This document shows, piece by piece, positions 1 through 6,021 of a stretch of DNA of 8,924 nt; positions within the stretch are counted from its first letter, which is position 1, and every line of letters begins with the position of its first letter. Source of the stretch: Actinomycetota bacterium (GTDB taxonomy: Bacteria > Actinomycetota > Thermoleophilia > Gaiellales > Gaiellaceae); assembly GCA_003136795.1 (NCBI GenBank), contig PLDP01000022.1, positions 14,847 through 23,770 on the forward strand, given 5' to 3'. The notes under the pieces were generated by a model. It made no database searches and was not told the DNA's origin. It saw only the letters and a list, made by a program, of their open reading frames with translations. The translations under genes and the position numbers were made by a program.

Positions 1-69
1 CCGAGTTGTATAGATGTCAAACCATTTAGATGGCCTGGCCATTTTGGGCCTCTGATATGCTCGCGCCAC
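1..69 (+). promoter_or_regulatory. Leader and putative promoter of the GntR-type regulator gene
   Basis: This short stretch stands out by composition: bases 1-60 are about 47% G+C by my count, against roughly 70% elsewhere. It holds a TGATATGCT motif (53-61) that reads as an extended -10 element (TGn followed by TATGCT at 56-61), placed so that transcription would begin at or within a few bases of the ATG at 70. No Shine-Dalgarno sequence precedes that ATG, which fits a leaderless or near-leaderless transcript. A perfect 13-bp palindrome sits at 30-42. I see no convincing -35 box at the right distance. The promoter reading is an inference; the composition shift and motifs are seen directly. 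Confidence 0.35.
30..42. promoter_or_regulatory. Perfect 6-1-6 palindrome, candidate operator
   Basis: The sequence ATGGCC-T-GGCCAT is a perfect inverted repeat with a single central base, located 27 bp before the regulator's start codon. GntR/FCD regulators commonly bind short palindromes near their own promoter, so this is a candidate autoregulatory operator. It does not match the TNGTNNNACNA half-sites described for many FCD regulators, and GGCC-rich palindromes can occur by chance in GC-rich DNA, so support is modest. Confidence 0.25.
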
Positions 70-780
70 ATGACCGCCGGCGGCCTGACCCCCGTTGCGC
101 GCCGCTCGATCGTCTCCGACGCACGCGAGCAGATCACGCGGTTGATCGTCAGCGGCGCGCTCAAGCCCGGCGAGAAGCTCCCGGCCGAGCGGCAGCTGAT
201 CGAGCTGCTCGGCGTCTCCCGGCCGACGCTGCGAGAGGGCATCGCCGCGCTCACGGCAATGGGCATCCTCGAGGCGAGGCAGGGCGCCGGGACGTTCGTC
301 AGCGACCTCGACCCGGCACGGATCGTCGAGCCGCTCGTGCTGATCGTGAACCTCAACAGCGAGGTGCTGCGCGAGCTCTTCGACGTGCGGCGCATCCTCG
401 AATCGGGCGCGATCCAGCTTGCGGCCGAGCACATCGTCGACGACGAGCTGGCGGAGCTCCACCGGCTCCTGTCGGAGCTGCGCGCGGCGCGAGGCAGCCT
501 CAAGCGATTCATGAAGCTCGACATCGAGTTCCACCGCACGATTCACCGGGCGTCCCACAACGAGCTCCTCATCGCGCTCCTCGAGAGCGTCGGGCACCTT
601 GCCAGCGAGTCCCGGGCCGTGACGTCGCAGCGTCCCGCCGTGCGGACGCAGGCCCATCGCGACCACGTGGGGATCGTGAAGGCGCTCGAGTCCCGCGACC
701 CGCTCGCCGCGCGCGAGGCGATGCTCGCGCACCTGGACCACATGCGCAACGCGCTCGACAGCGCGCTCGACGCCCGGTAG
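70..780 (+). CDS. GntR-family transcriptional regulator, FadR subfamily (FCD domain)
   Basis: This 236-residue protein is a DNA-binding, ligand-responsive transcription factor of the GntR superfamily. Residues about 12-77 form the winged helix-turn-helix, with the hallmark segments LKPGEKLPAERQL (31-43), LGVSRPTLREGIAAL (47-61) and a GTFV wing (74-77). Residues about 95-225 form the all-helical FCD effector domain, with its D-x3-H pair (D151, H155) and later histidines (H199, H221) that in the family bind a metal next to the effector pocket. Full length is normal for the family. ATG at 70 is the only standard start in this frame; it has no Shine-Dalgarno sequence, so a leaderless start is possible. 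FCD regulators usually sense small organic acids, sugar acids or similar metabolites and often repress adjacent catabolic genes. Here the gene converges on the end of the sugar operon rather than lying divergent to its promoter, so control of that operon is likely but not shown. Confidence 0.93.
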   Translation: MTAGGLTPVARRSIVSDAREQITRLIVSGALKPGEKLPAERQLIELLGVSRPTLREGIAALTAMGILEARQGAGTFVSDLDPARIVEPLVLIVNLNSEVLRELFDVRRILESGAIQLAAEHIVDDELAELHRLLSELRAARGSLKRFMKLDIEFHRTIHRASHNELLIALLESVGHLASESRAVTSQRPAVRTQAHRDHVGIVKALESRDPLAAREAMLAHLDHMRNALDSALDAR

Positions 781-794
781 CGCAGCCCGCTTCA

Positions 795-1739
795 TCACGG
801 TTCCACCGGCTCCGGCAGCGAGTAGACGCGGCGGGCAGTGCGGCCGAGCACGTCGCGCCGGTCGTCGACCGGGAGATCCGCGAGCACTCTCAGCCACGTC
901 TGCACGAGGGTGTGAAAGTCGGTCCAGATGCTCTCGATGGGGAAGTTGCTGCCGAACATGCAGCGCTCGGCGCCGAACAGGTCGACCGACGTCGTCGCGA
1001 CGAGGCGGATCAGGTCCTCGTCGACGCGGTGGACGAACGTCCCGATTCCCGAGAGCTTCACCGTCACGTTCGGGAGCGGGGCGAGCAGCGCGAGCCCGGC
1101 GCGCCACGGCGTCACGTGCCGTGGATCGGCGCTCTCGAGCATCCCCGCGTGCACGAGCACGAACGTGGTGTCGGGGAAGTCCGCGACGAAGCGCGCCGCA
1201 TCGGCCATCTGGCCGGGGAACACCTGCAGCTCGAAGAGCCAGCCGAGGCCGGCGAGCAGCCCGATGTTGGCGCGGAACACGTCGTCGTGCATGCGCGCCG
1301 GCCCGGAGGCGAAGCGGAAGCGCTCGTCCTCGTGCCAGTGCAACTGCAGGCGCGTGCCGCGCATGAGCGGGGAGAGCGCGCGCTGCTGCTCGAAGACGGC
1401 GCCGGCGCCCGGATCGAAAAGGTCGGCCGAGCCGACGACCGCATGCGGCCAGCCGCTCGCATCGTGTACGGCCTGGATCCACCGGATCTCGTCGACGACG
1501 CGGTCGAGCGCCCAGTTCGGCTGCACGTAGACGCCGGCGTCGATGCCTTCCGCCGTCGCGTCGCGCACGTACTCGTCGACGAGGTAGTCGCGGCGCACGG
1601 GCTCGTACGGGCCGAAGATCCTCGGGATCATCGGGCCCTGCAGCCACGGCATGTCGGCCATCCGCCAGATGTGGTGATGGGCGTCGACGACGTCGCGCAC
1701 GCCGATCGCCGCCGGGGTCAATGTCTCGGCTCTGCTCAC
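795..1739 (-). CDS. Amidohydrolase family protein (COG3618, lactonase-like TIM barrel)
   Basis: This 314-residue protein is a metal-dependent hydrolase of the amidohydrolase-2 type. The group includes L-fucono- and L-rhamnono-lactonases, 2-pyrone-4,6-dicarboxylate lactonase and 4-sulfomuconolactonase. Visible landmarks are the first-strand HxH in VDAHHHIW (H21, H23), a YVQPNW segment (71-76), a late histidine in LVHAGM (H197) and the last-strand motif MFGSNFP (261-267). In that last motif the Asp used by lactonases of the family is Asn (N265), a variant I recall from other COG3618 members whose reaction is undefined. GTG at 1739 is chosen because it overlaps the stop of the upstream VWA gene (GTGA) and has GGAGGA five bases before it; an ATG at 1772 would extend further into the VWA gene. 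The context suggests opening of a sugar lactone formed by the operon's dehydrogenases. That substrate is an inference. It is the last gene of the run. Confidence 0.88.
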   Translation of the reverse strand: MSRAETLTPAAIGVRDVVDAHHHIWRMADMPWLQGPMIPRIFGPYEPVRRDYLVDEYVRDATAEGIDAGVYVQPNWALDRVVDEIRWIQAVHDASGWPHAVVGSADLFDPGAGAVFEQQRALSPLMRGTRLQLHWHEDERFRFASGPARMHDDVFRANIGLLAGLGWLFELQVFPGQMADAARFVADFPDTTFVLVHAGMLESADPRHVTPWRAGLALLAPLPNVTVKLSGIGTFVHRVDEDLIRLVATTSVDLFGAERCMFGSNFPIESIWTDFHTLVQTWLRVLADLPVDDRRDVLGRTARRVYSLPEPVEP

Positions 1740-2908
1740 GGCCGTCCTCCGCTCGTCGCGAGCGGCGGCCATGCCCGCGCTGCCGCCCGCCGCGGACCGG
1801 CGGCGACAGAGGGAAGCCGCCGCACGGCAGCGAGGGCGGAGCTCAGGTCGCGGACGCCCGCGAGGTCGTCCAAGTCGTCGAGCACGGCCGCCATGGCGCG
1901 CGTCGTAGGGGTGTAGCCCGGATCGCAGGCGAGCGGCGACCACCACACGACACGGTGCGCGAGGCGCGAGAGCCGCGCGACCGCAGCCGCCATCGGACGC
2001 GGGTCGCCGCGCTCGAGGCCGTCGGACACGACGAGCACGAGCGCATCGCGAGCGGCCGAGGAGCGGCGCGCATCCGCGAGGAACTCCTCGAGCGCCGAGC
2101 CGATGCGCGTGCCGCCGTTGACGTCGAGGACGACGTCGGCGAGCGCGTCCAGCGCGGCGTCGACGTCGGGCTTGCGCAGCGCCTTCGTCACGCGCGTGAG
2201 TTGCGTCCCGAACGTGTAGACCTCCGTCCGTGGCGCCGCGTGCACGAGCGCGTGCGCGAAACGGAGCGACTCGCCCGAGGACTCGCGCAGCGAGCCGGAG
2301 ACGTCAACGAGCAGCAGCACGCGCCGTGGACGCCGTGGCATGTCGCGCCAGTGCAGGTGCAGCACGTCTCCGCCGCTGCGACACGCAGCGCGCAGCACGC
2401 GGCGGAGATCCAGCACGTCGCCGCGCCGCGCCGGACGCCGGCGGCGTGCGGTGGTCGCCGGCAGGTCTGCTGCCAGGGCACGCTCGACGTCCGCGAGCAG
2501 GCGATGCTGTTGCTCGGTGGTGGGCGGGAAGCTGCAGCGGCCGAGGACGTCGTCGACACTCGCGTCGCGCCCCGCGCCCTCGCGGCGGTCGACGGCGTCC
2601 GCCGCGTTGCCGATGACAGATCGACGCAGCGGCGGTGCGGCCTCGCGCGCCGCGGAGCGCTGCACCGGCGGGACGAGCGCAACGGCGCCGTCCCCGAACC
2701 ACGCCCCGAAGACGCGGTCGAAGATCTCGATCTCCTCGCGGCGCCGGACGAGCGTGACGCGGGCGGTCCAGTAGAGGCCCCGCGAGGACGGCGGCGGCGC
2801 GAGCGCGACCGCGCGAAGGAAGTCGACCTGCTTCTGCGTGCCGGACGCGACGCCGGCCGCGGTCAGCGCGGCGAGGAAGCCGTGGAGATGCTCGGCCGCG
2901 GCCGTCAT
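1736..2908 (-). CDS. CoxE-like VWA domain protein
   Basis: This 390-residue protein belongs to the CoxE family of von Willebrand factor A proteins, which act in the cytoplasm with a MoxR/CoxD-type AAA+ ATPase as an ATP-driven maturation or remodelling pair. The N-terminal region (about 1-80) has the family's pattern of an aspartate-rich helix followed by FDRVFGAWF (63-71). A charged, Arg-rich linker (about 150-195) leads to the VWA domain (about 196-370). The metal-ion-dependent adhesion site is complete: DVSGS (202-206), Thr in NGGTRIGSAL (T267) and Asp in VVSDG (D296). The C-terminal WWSPLACDPGYTPTTRAM segment (322-339) matches the conserved CoxE ending. There is no signal peptide or membrane segment. 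The ATG at 2908 overlaps the stop of the ATPase gene (ATGA) and is preceded by GAGGGG. In the known Cox system the partner target is CO dehydrogenase; none is visible here, so the client is unknown and may be an enzyme of the sugar operon. Confidence 0.9.
   Translation of the reverse strand: MTAAAEHLHGFLAALTAAGVASGTQKQVDFLRAVALAPPPSSRGLYWTARVTLVRRREEIEIFDRVFGAWFGDGAVALVPPVQRSAAREAAPPLRRSVIGNAADAVDRREGAGRDASVDDVLGRCSFPPTTEQQHRLLADVERALAADLPATTARRRRPARRGDVLDLRRVLRAACRSGGDVLHLHWRDMPRRPRRVLLLVDVSGSLRESSGESLRFAHALVHAAPRTEVYTFGTQLTRVTKALRKPDVDAALDALADVVLDVNGGTRIGSALEEFLADARRSSAARDALVLVVSDGLERGDPRPMAAAVARLSRLAHRVVWWSPLACDPGYTPTTRAMAAVLDDLDDLAGVRDLSSALAAVRRLPSVAAGPRRAAARAWPPLATSGGRP
1745..1750 (-). 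promoter_or_regulatory. Ribosome-binding site fixing the GTG start of the amidohydrolase gene
   Basis: Read on the minus strand this is GGAGGA, five bases upstream of the GTG at 1739. It lies inside the 3' end of the VWA gene, so the two genes are likely translationally coupled. It favours the GTG over the upstream in-frame ATG at 1772. Confidence 0.7.
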
Positions 2909-3783
2909 CTCGCCCCCTCGGCGCGAAGCGCCTCGACGTGCTCGGTCGCGGCCGCGATGTCCTCCTGCTCCTTCAGCAGGAGCCCGAGCGAGCGGCGCAG
3001 CGCCTCGGGCCAGGGCCGGCCCTCGTCGACGAGCGCCGCCGCGCCGCGCGCCCAGTCGATCGTCTCGGCCGTGCCGGGCCGCTTGATGAGCCGCAGCGTC
3101 CGGACCGCGACGACGGCCTCGACGAGCGCCGCCGCCGCGGCCTCGTCCACGCCGGGCGCCTGCGCGCGGATGATCTCGCGCTCGCGCTCGGGCTCCGGGA
3201 AGGGGATCCAGTGGTACATGCACCGGCGCTTGAGCGCGTCGTGCAGCTCGCGCGTGCGGTTCGACGTGACGACGACCATCGGCGGCCGTGCCGCGCGCAC
3301 GCTGCCTCGCTCCGGAATCGTGATCTGGAAGTCGCTCAGGAACTCGAGCAGGAAAGCCTCGAACTCGCTGTCGGCACGATCGATCTCGTCGATCAGGAGC
3401 ACGGCGCGGTCGCCGGCGCGGAGCGCGTGCAGCAACGGGCGCTCGAGCAGGAACGCGTCGCCGTACAGATCGCCGGCCTCCTCCCCCGCCGCCTCCGCCG
3501 AGCGGATGCGCAGCAGCTGCTTCGGGTAGTCCCACTCGTAGAGCGCCTGGCCCGCGTCGAGCCCCTCGTAGCACTGGAGCCTGACGAGCTCGCGCCCGAG
3601 CACGTCCGCGAGCGCGCCCGCGAGCTCCGTCTTGCCGACACCCGGCTCGCCTTCCAGCACGAGCGGCCGGCCGAGCAGGAGCGCGAGGTGCACAGCCGTC
3701 AGCAGGCCCTCGTCCGCGAAGTAACGGCGCCGTGCGAGCCCCTCGGAGAGCTGCTCGAGCGTTGGGTTGGCGATGGCGTCGAT
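2905..3783 (-). CDS. MoxR/CoxD-type AAA+ ATPase
   Basis: This protein is a MoxR-family AAA+ ATPase. Numbering from the proposed start (292 residues), it has Walker A GEPGVGKT (45-52), Walker B LLIDEID (129-135), sensor 1 in VVTSNRTREL (171-180), arginines R186/R187 in the arginine-finger region, and a helical lid. The family works with VWA partners to remodel or insert metal into client enzymes, as CoxD does for CO dehydrogenase. The start is unusual. The frame contains the conserved N-terminal segment YFADEGLLTAV (21-31) but no ATG, GTG or TTG before it; it is closed at 3796-3798 by the TAG that ends the upstream gene. An ATC at 3781-3783 sits six bases after a perfect AGGAGG, so I propose ATC initiation. 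The first canonical codon is GTG at 3693 (262 residues), which would delete the conserved N-terminus and has no good ribosome site. A point error changing ATG to ATC is also possible. Family call is firm; the start is uncertain. Confidence 0.9.
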   Translation of the reverse strand: MDAIANPTLEQLSEGLARRRYFADEGLLTAVHLALLLGRPLVLEGEPGVGKTELAGALADVLGRELVRLQCYEGLDAGQALYEWDYPKQLLRIRSAEAAGEEAGDLYGDAFLLERPLLHALRAGDRAVLLIDEIDRADSEFEAFLLEFLSDFQITIPERGSVRAARPPMVVVTSNRTRELHDALKRRCMYHWIPFPEPEREREIIRAQAPGVDEAAAAALVEAVVAVRTLRLIKRPGTAETIDWARGAAALVDEGRPWPEALRRSLGLLLKEQEDIAAATEHVEALRAEGAR

Positions 3784-3789
3784 CGCGAT

Positions 3790-3795
3790 CCTCCT
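3790..3795 (-). promoter_or_regulatory. Perfect AGGAGG ribosome-binding site before the ATPase gene
   Basis: On the minus strand the bases immediately after the upstream gene's TAG stop read AGGAGG, followed by a six-base spacer and then ATC (3783-3781). Spacing is ideal for initiation at that ATC and far too long (more than 90 bases) for the first GTG at 3693. It is the main evidence for the non-canonical start of the ATPase gene. Confidence 0.7.
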
Positions 3796-5127
3796 CTAGG
3801 CGCCCGGCCGCTCGATGGTCAGTCCGAAGACCCGGCCGAGCAGCTCGAGACCGGGACGGTCGTGCCCGACCGTCAGCAGCGAGTGGTGCGACGGCAGCCG
3901 CTCCATCAGCACGTGCCCGTCAGGGACGCGGATGACCGCGCCGTTGAGACAGTCGGAGCCGGGGTAGCCGGCATAGCCCGTCAGCCGCCCCTCGACGACG
4001 ACGAGCGTACGCAGCGTCGGGTCGAGCTTGGCAAGCGTCAGGTCGCCGACCGGCAGGCGCGCGTCGATCGCCGTCGCGTTGTCGTCGACGATCGCGAGGA
4101 CCTTGCCGCGCAGCTTCCAGTCCGTGGCGAACGGCTGCGGCACGACGCCGAGGTACCCGCAGTGCGCGGCGAGGACGTAGTTGTCGGGCTCGTCCACCTC
4201 GGGGAAGGCGGGGATGCGCTCGTGCTTGAGCGCCGTCTGCCCCATGAGGAACGGATAGAGGTTGCTCATGATCACCGGCGTGCGCAGCGAGCGGTGCAGC
4301 ACGAACTTCGTGAGCATCGAGACCGTGTCGCCCTCGCAGCCCCAGATCAGATCGCGCTCCTGATAGAGCAGGTTCCACGCGAGGCACGGGGTCGTGTCGG
4401 AGAACGCGGACTCGTTCAGGCAGTTGATGCCGGCCGCGAGCACGCCCCCTTCAGCGTCGAGGTCGTCGCGCACCGCGCGGTAGAGCTTCAGCGCGCTGAG
4501 CGTCGCGCGCTCGCCGACGTCACCAAGCGGCACGCGCTCGCGCCAGCGCTCCCATTCCTCGCGTGCGACGTCGTCCGGGAGCTCCTGCGCGCGACGCCCG
4601 AGCTCCTCGAAGCTCCGCTTCACGATCGTGAGCCCGAAGACGTCGCGCATCCGCTCGGCGCATTCGTCCTCCCACCAGTAGAAGCGCTTGAAGATGCTCG
4701 GCTGGAAGCCGCCCTCGCCCGGCCTGTCCTGGTAGACGAGGAACTTCCCGCCGCTCAGCTCGCGCTTTGCGACGAGCGCACGGCATACCGTCGCTGCGCC
4801 CGCGAGCGAGTACGGGGCGATCGTCTCCACCCCCTCCGTGCGGAGGTAGCTGACGATCTCCCAGTCCCACATCGCCATCGTCCCGAACTCCGACGTGAGC
4901 ACGAGGATCGGCAGCGTCAGCGCGCGGATCTCCGGCACGCGACGGTACGCGTCGCCGACGAGCTGCGGGAACACGACGGCGTCCGCCTCCGGGAGCGCAA
5001 CCCCAAGCGGCAGAGGCGCGAGCAACTCCGCCTCCGCGGCGAGCAGCTCACGCAGCCTTCCGACCTGCGCGACGAAGTCGGGATCGTCCGGCGACGTGAG
5101 ATACAGCGGAACGAGACGGGCTTTCAT
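3796..5127 (-). CDS. L-fucose/L-arabinose isomerase-like protein
   Basis: This 443-residue protein resembles the L-fucose/L-arabinose isomerase superfamily, metal-dependent enzymes that interconvert aldoses and ketoses. The N-terminal half (about 1-190) has Rossmann-like alternation, with strands such as ADAVVFPQLVG and LPILVLTSEFG. The C-terminal half carries the family's active-site type segments INCLNES (234-240), WGCEGDTVSML (262-272), TGYAGYPG (383-390) and SHH (413-415). Candidate metal ligands are E239, D267 (or E265) and one of H414/H415, by analogy with the Glu-Asp-His set of E. coli FucI; this mapping is inferred. At 443 residues it is much shorter than classical FucI (about 590), so it belongs to a divergent subgroup and its sugar cannot be assigned. 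The ATG at 5127 has GAGAGG six bases upstream and lies 10 nt after the preceding epimerase gene. No signal peptide is seen. Co-transcription with epimerases and dehydrogenases supports a catabolic role. Confidence 0.82.
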   Translation of the reverse strand: MKARLVPLYLTSPDDPDFVAQVGRLRELLAAEAELLAPLPLGVALPEADAVVFPQLVGDAYRRVPEIRALTLPILVLTSEFGTMAMWDWEIVSYLRTEGVETIAPYSLAGAATVCRALVAKRELSGGKFLVYQDRPGEGGFQPSIFKRFYWWEDECAERMRDVFGLTIVKRSFEELGRRAQELPDDVAREEWERWRERVPLGDVGERATLSALKLYRAVRDDLDAEGGVLAAGINCLNESAFSDTTPCLAWNLLYQERDLIWGCEGDTVSMLTKFVLHRSLRTPVIMSNLYPFLMGQTALKHERIPAFPEVDEPDNYVLAAHCGYLGVVPQPFATDWKLRGKVLAIVDDNATAIDARLPVGDLTLAKLDPTLRTLVVVEGRLTGYAGYPGSDCLNGAVIRVPDGHVLMERLPSHHSLLTVGHDRPGLELLGRVFGLTIERPGA

Positions 5128-5137
5128 CGTCAGCCTC

Positions 5138-5977
5138 TCACCGCCGTACCGCCACGAGCTCGTCGAGGTACGCGAGGCTCCGCTCGGCCTCGTCGATCGT
5201 GCCGCACTCGACGCTGAGCGTCAGCTCGCGGTCAAGCGGGTCAAGGATGTGTAGGACGCGCTCCCAGTCGACGACGCCGTCGCCACAGGCGCAGCCGACC
5301 GGCGTGCCGGTGACCTTGCCACGCTCGCGCTCGCTGTGCTCGAGCGAGATGTCCTTCGCGTGGACGTGGAAGACGCGGGAGGCGGCGCGCTCGAGCGCCT
5401 CGTAGGGGTCCTCGACGCCGGCGAGGTACGCGTTGCCCGTGTCCCAGTTGACCTGGATCCACGGCGACGGTACGAGGTCGACGATGCGCAGCAGGCCCTC
5501 CGACGTCTTCGTGTAGACGCCGTGCGGCTCGATGCAGACGTAGACGCCGTGCCGCTCCGCGACGAGCGCCGCCTTCTGGAGCGTGTAGCGCATCACCTCG
5601 TGCGCCTGCGCATCGTCCATCCAGTCGGGCTTCACCATCTCGTCGGTGTTCACGAAGCGCGTGCCGACCGCGTCGGCGAGCACGATCGCGCGCGTGAGCC
5701 GGGGCACCGCGGCCTCGGGCTTCATCAACGGGCTGTGGCCGCTGAGGCTCGCGACGCCGACGCCGTAGCGCTCGCAGATCTCGCGCATCAGCAGCGTGTC
5801 CTCCTCCATCGAGAAGGAGTGGAAGTAGTGCACCTCGCTCAGCAGCTCCCAGCCGGTGTGCACCATCGGCTCAACCCAGCGATAGCCGAGCTCTCCGGCG
5901 ATGCGCACGCCGTCCTCGAAGCTCTTGTCCGCACTGCGGACGAACTCCATGTTCACGGCGACTCGATAGGTGGCCAT
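5138..5977 (-). CDS. Sugar phosphate isomerase/epimerase (xylose isomerase-like TIM barrel), copy 1
   Basis: This 279-residue protein is of the AP-endonuclease-2/xylose-isomerase-like TIM-barrel family that includes IolE, IolI and D-tagatose 3-epimerase. These cytosolic enzymes use a divalent metal to epimerise or dehydrate sugars and cyclitols. The usual four metal ligands can be placed: E150 (VCIEPHG), D179 (VNWDTGN), H206 (VFHVHAKD) and E257 (LSVECG). The CACGDGVVDWERVL segment (229-242) matches the family's G-GDG-hDW loop near the C-terminus. The ATG at 5977 is supported by AAAGGAG five bases upstream (5983-5989); longer versions of the frame run into the upstream gene. The 44-nt gap before it is the largest in the operon but shows no promoter. 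The substrate is unknown; epimerisation of a keto-sugar made by the adjacent Gfo/Idh/MocA enzyme is a reasonable guess. It differs clearly from the second epimerase in this operon, so it is not a recent duplicate. Confidence 0.9.
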   Translation of the reverse strand: MATYRVAVNMEFVRSADKSFEDGVRIAGELGYRWVEPMVHTGWELLSEVHYFHSFSMEEDTLLMREICERYGVGVASLSGHSPLMKPEAAVPRLTRAIVLADAVGTRFVNTDEMVKPDWMDDAQAHEVMRYTLQKAALVAERHGVYVCIEPHGVYTKTSEGLLRIVDLVPSPWIQVNWDTGNAYLAGVEDPYEALERAASRVFHVHAKDISLEHSERERGKVTGTPVGCACGDGVVDWERVLHILDPLDRELTLSVECGTIDEAERSLAYLDELVAVRR

Positions 5978-6021
5978 TCTCACTCCTTTGCTTCGCGGAA
6001 AAGAAGACGTCGTGCCGTCGG

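Noticed and set aside
774..809. CCGGT...ACCGG inverted repeat as a bidirectional terminator
   Set aside because: Only a five-base stem with a loop of about 26 bases and no T-run on either strand.
30..1916. Long plus-strand open frame of 628 codons
   Set aside because: It overlaps the regulator in another frame and runs antisense through the amidohydrolase. Its translation is Arg/Ala/Pro-rich low-complexity with no recognisable domain, as expected for a shadow frame in GC-rich DNA.
1740..1946. Longer N-terminus for the amidohydrolase (starts at 1772 or 1946)
   Set aside because: These would extend deep into the VWA gene, add low-complexity residues before the first strand, and ignore the good GGAGGA site that fits the GTG at 1739.
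1721..3529. Plus-strand open frame of 602 codons antisense to the VWA and ATPase genes
   Set aside because: No domain motifs and a biased Arg/Ala/Ser composition; the opposite strand holds clear MoxR and VWA motifs.
2909..3574. Single long frame joining the VWA protein to 220 upstream residues
   Set aside because: The upstream part is the ATPase gene read in the wrong frame (Arg/Gly/Ala-rich), while the ATG at 2908 has a good ribosome site and overlaps the ATPase stop.
2938..5217. Plus-strand open frame of 759 codons antisense to the ATPase and isomerase-like genes
   Set aside because: Although very long, it is Arg/Glu/Val-rich without fold-like patterning and mirrors the third-position GC bias of the true minus-strand genes.
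5978..6021. Internal promoter in the largest operon gap
   Set aside because: The 44 nt contain the epimerase ribosome-binding site but no convincing -10/-35 pair.
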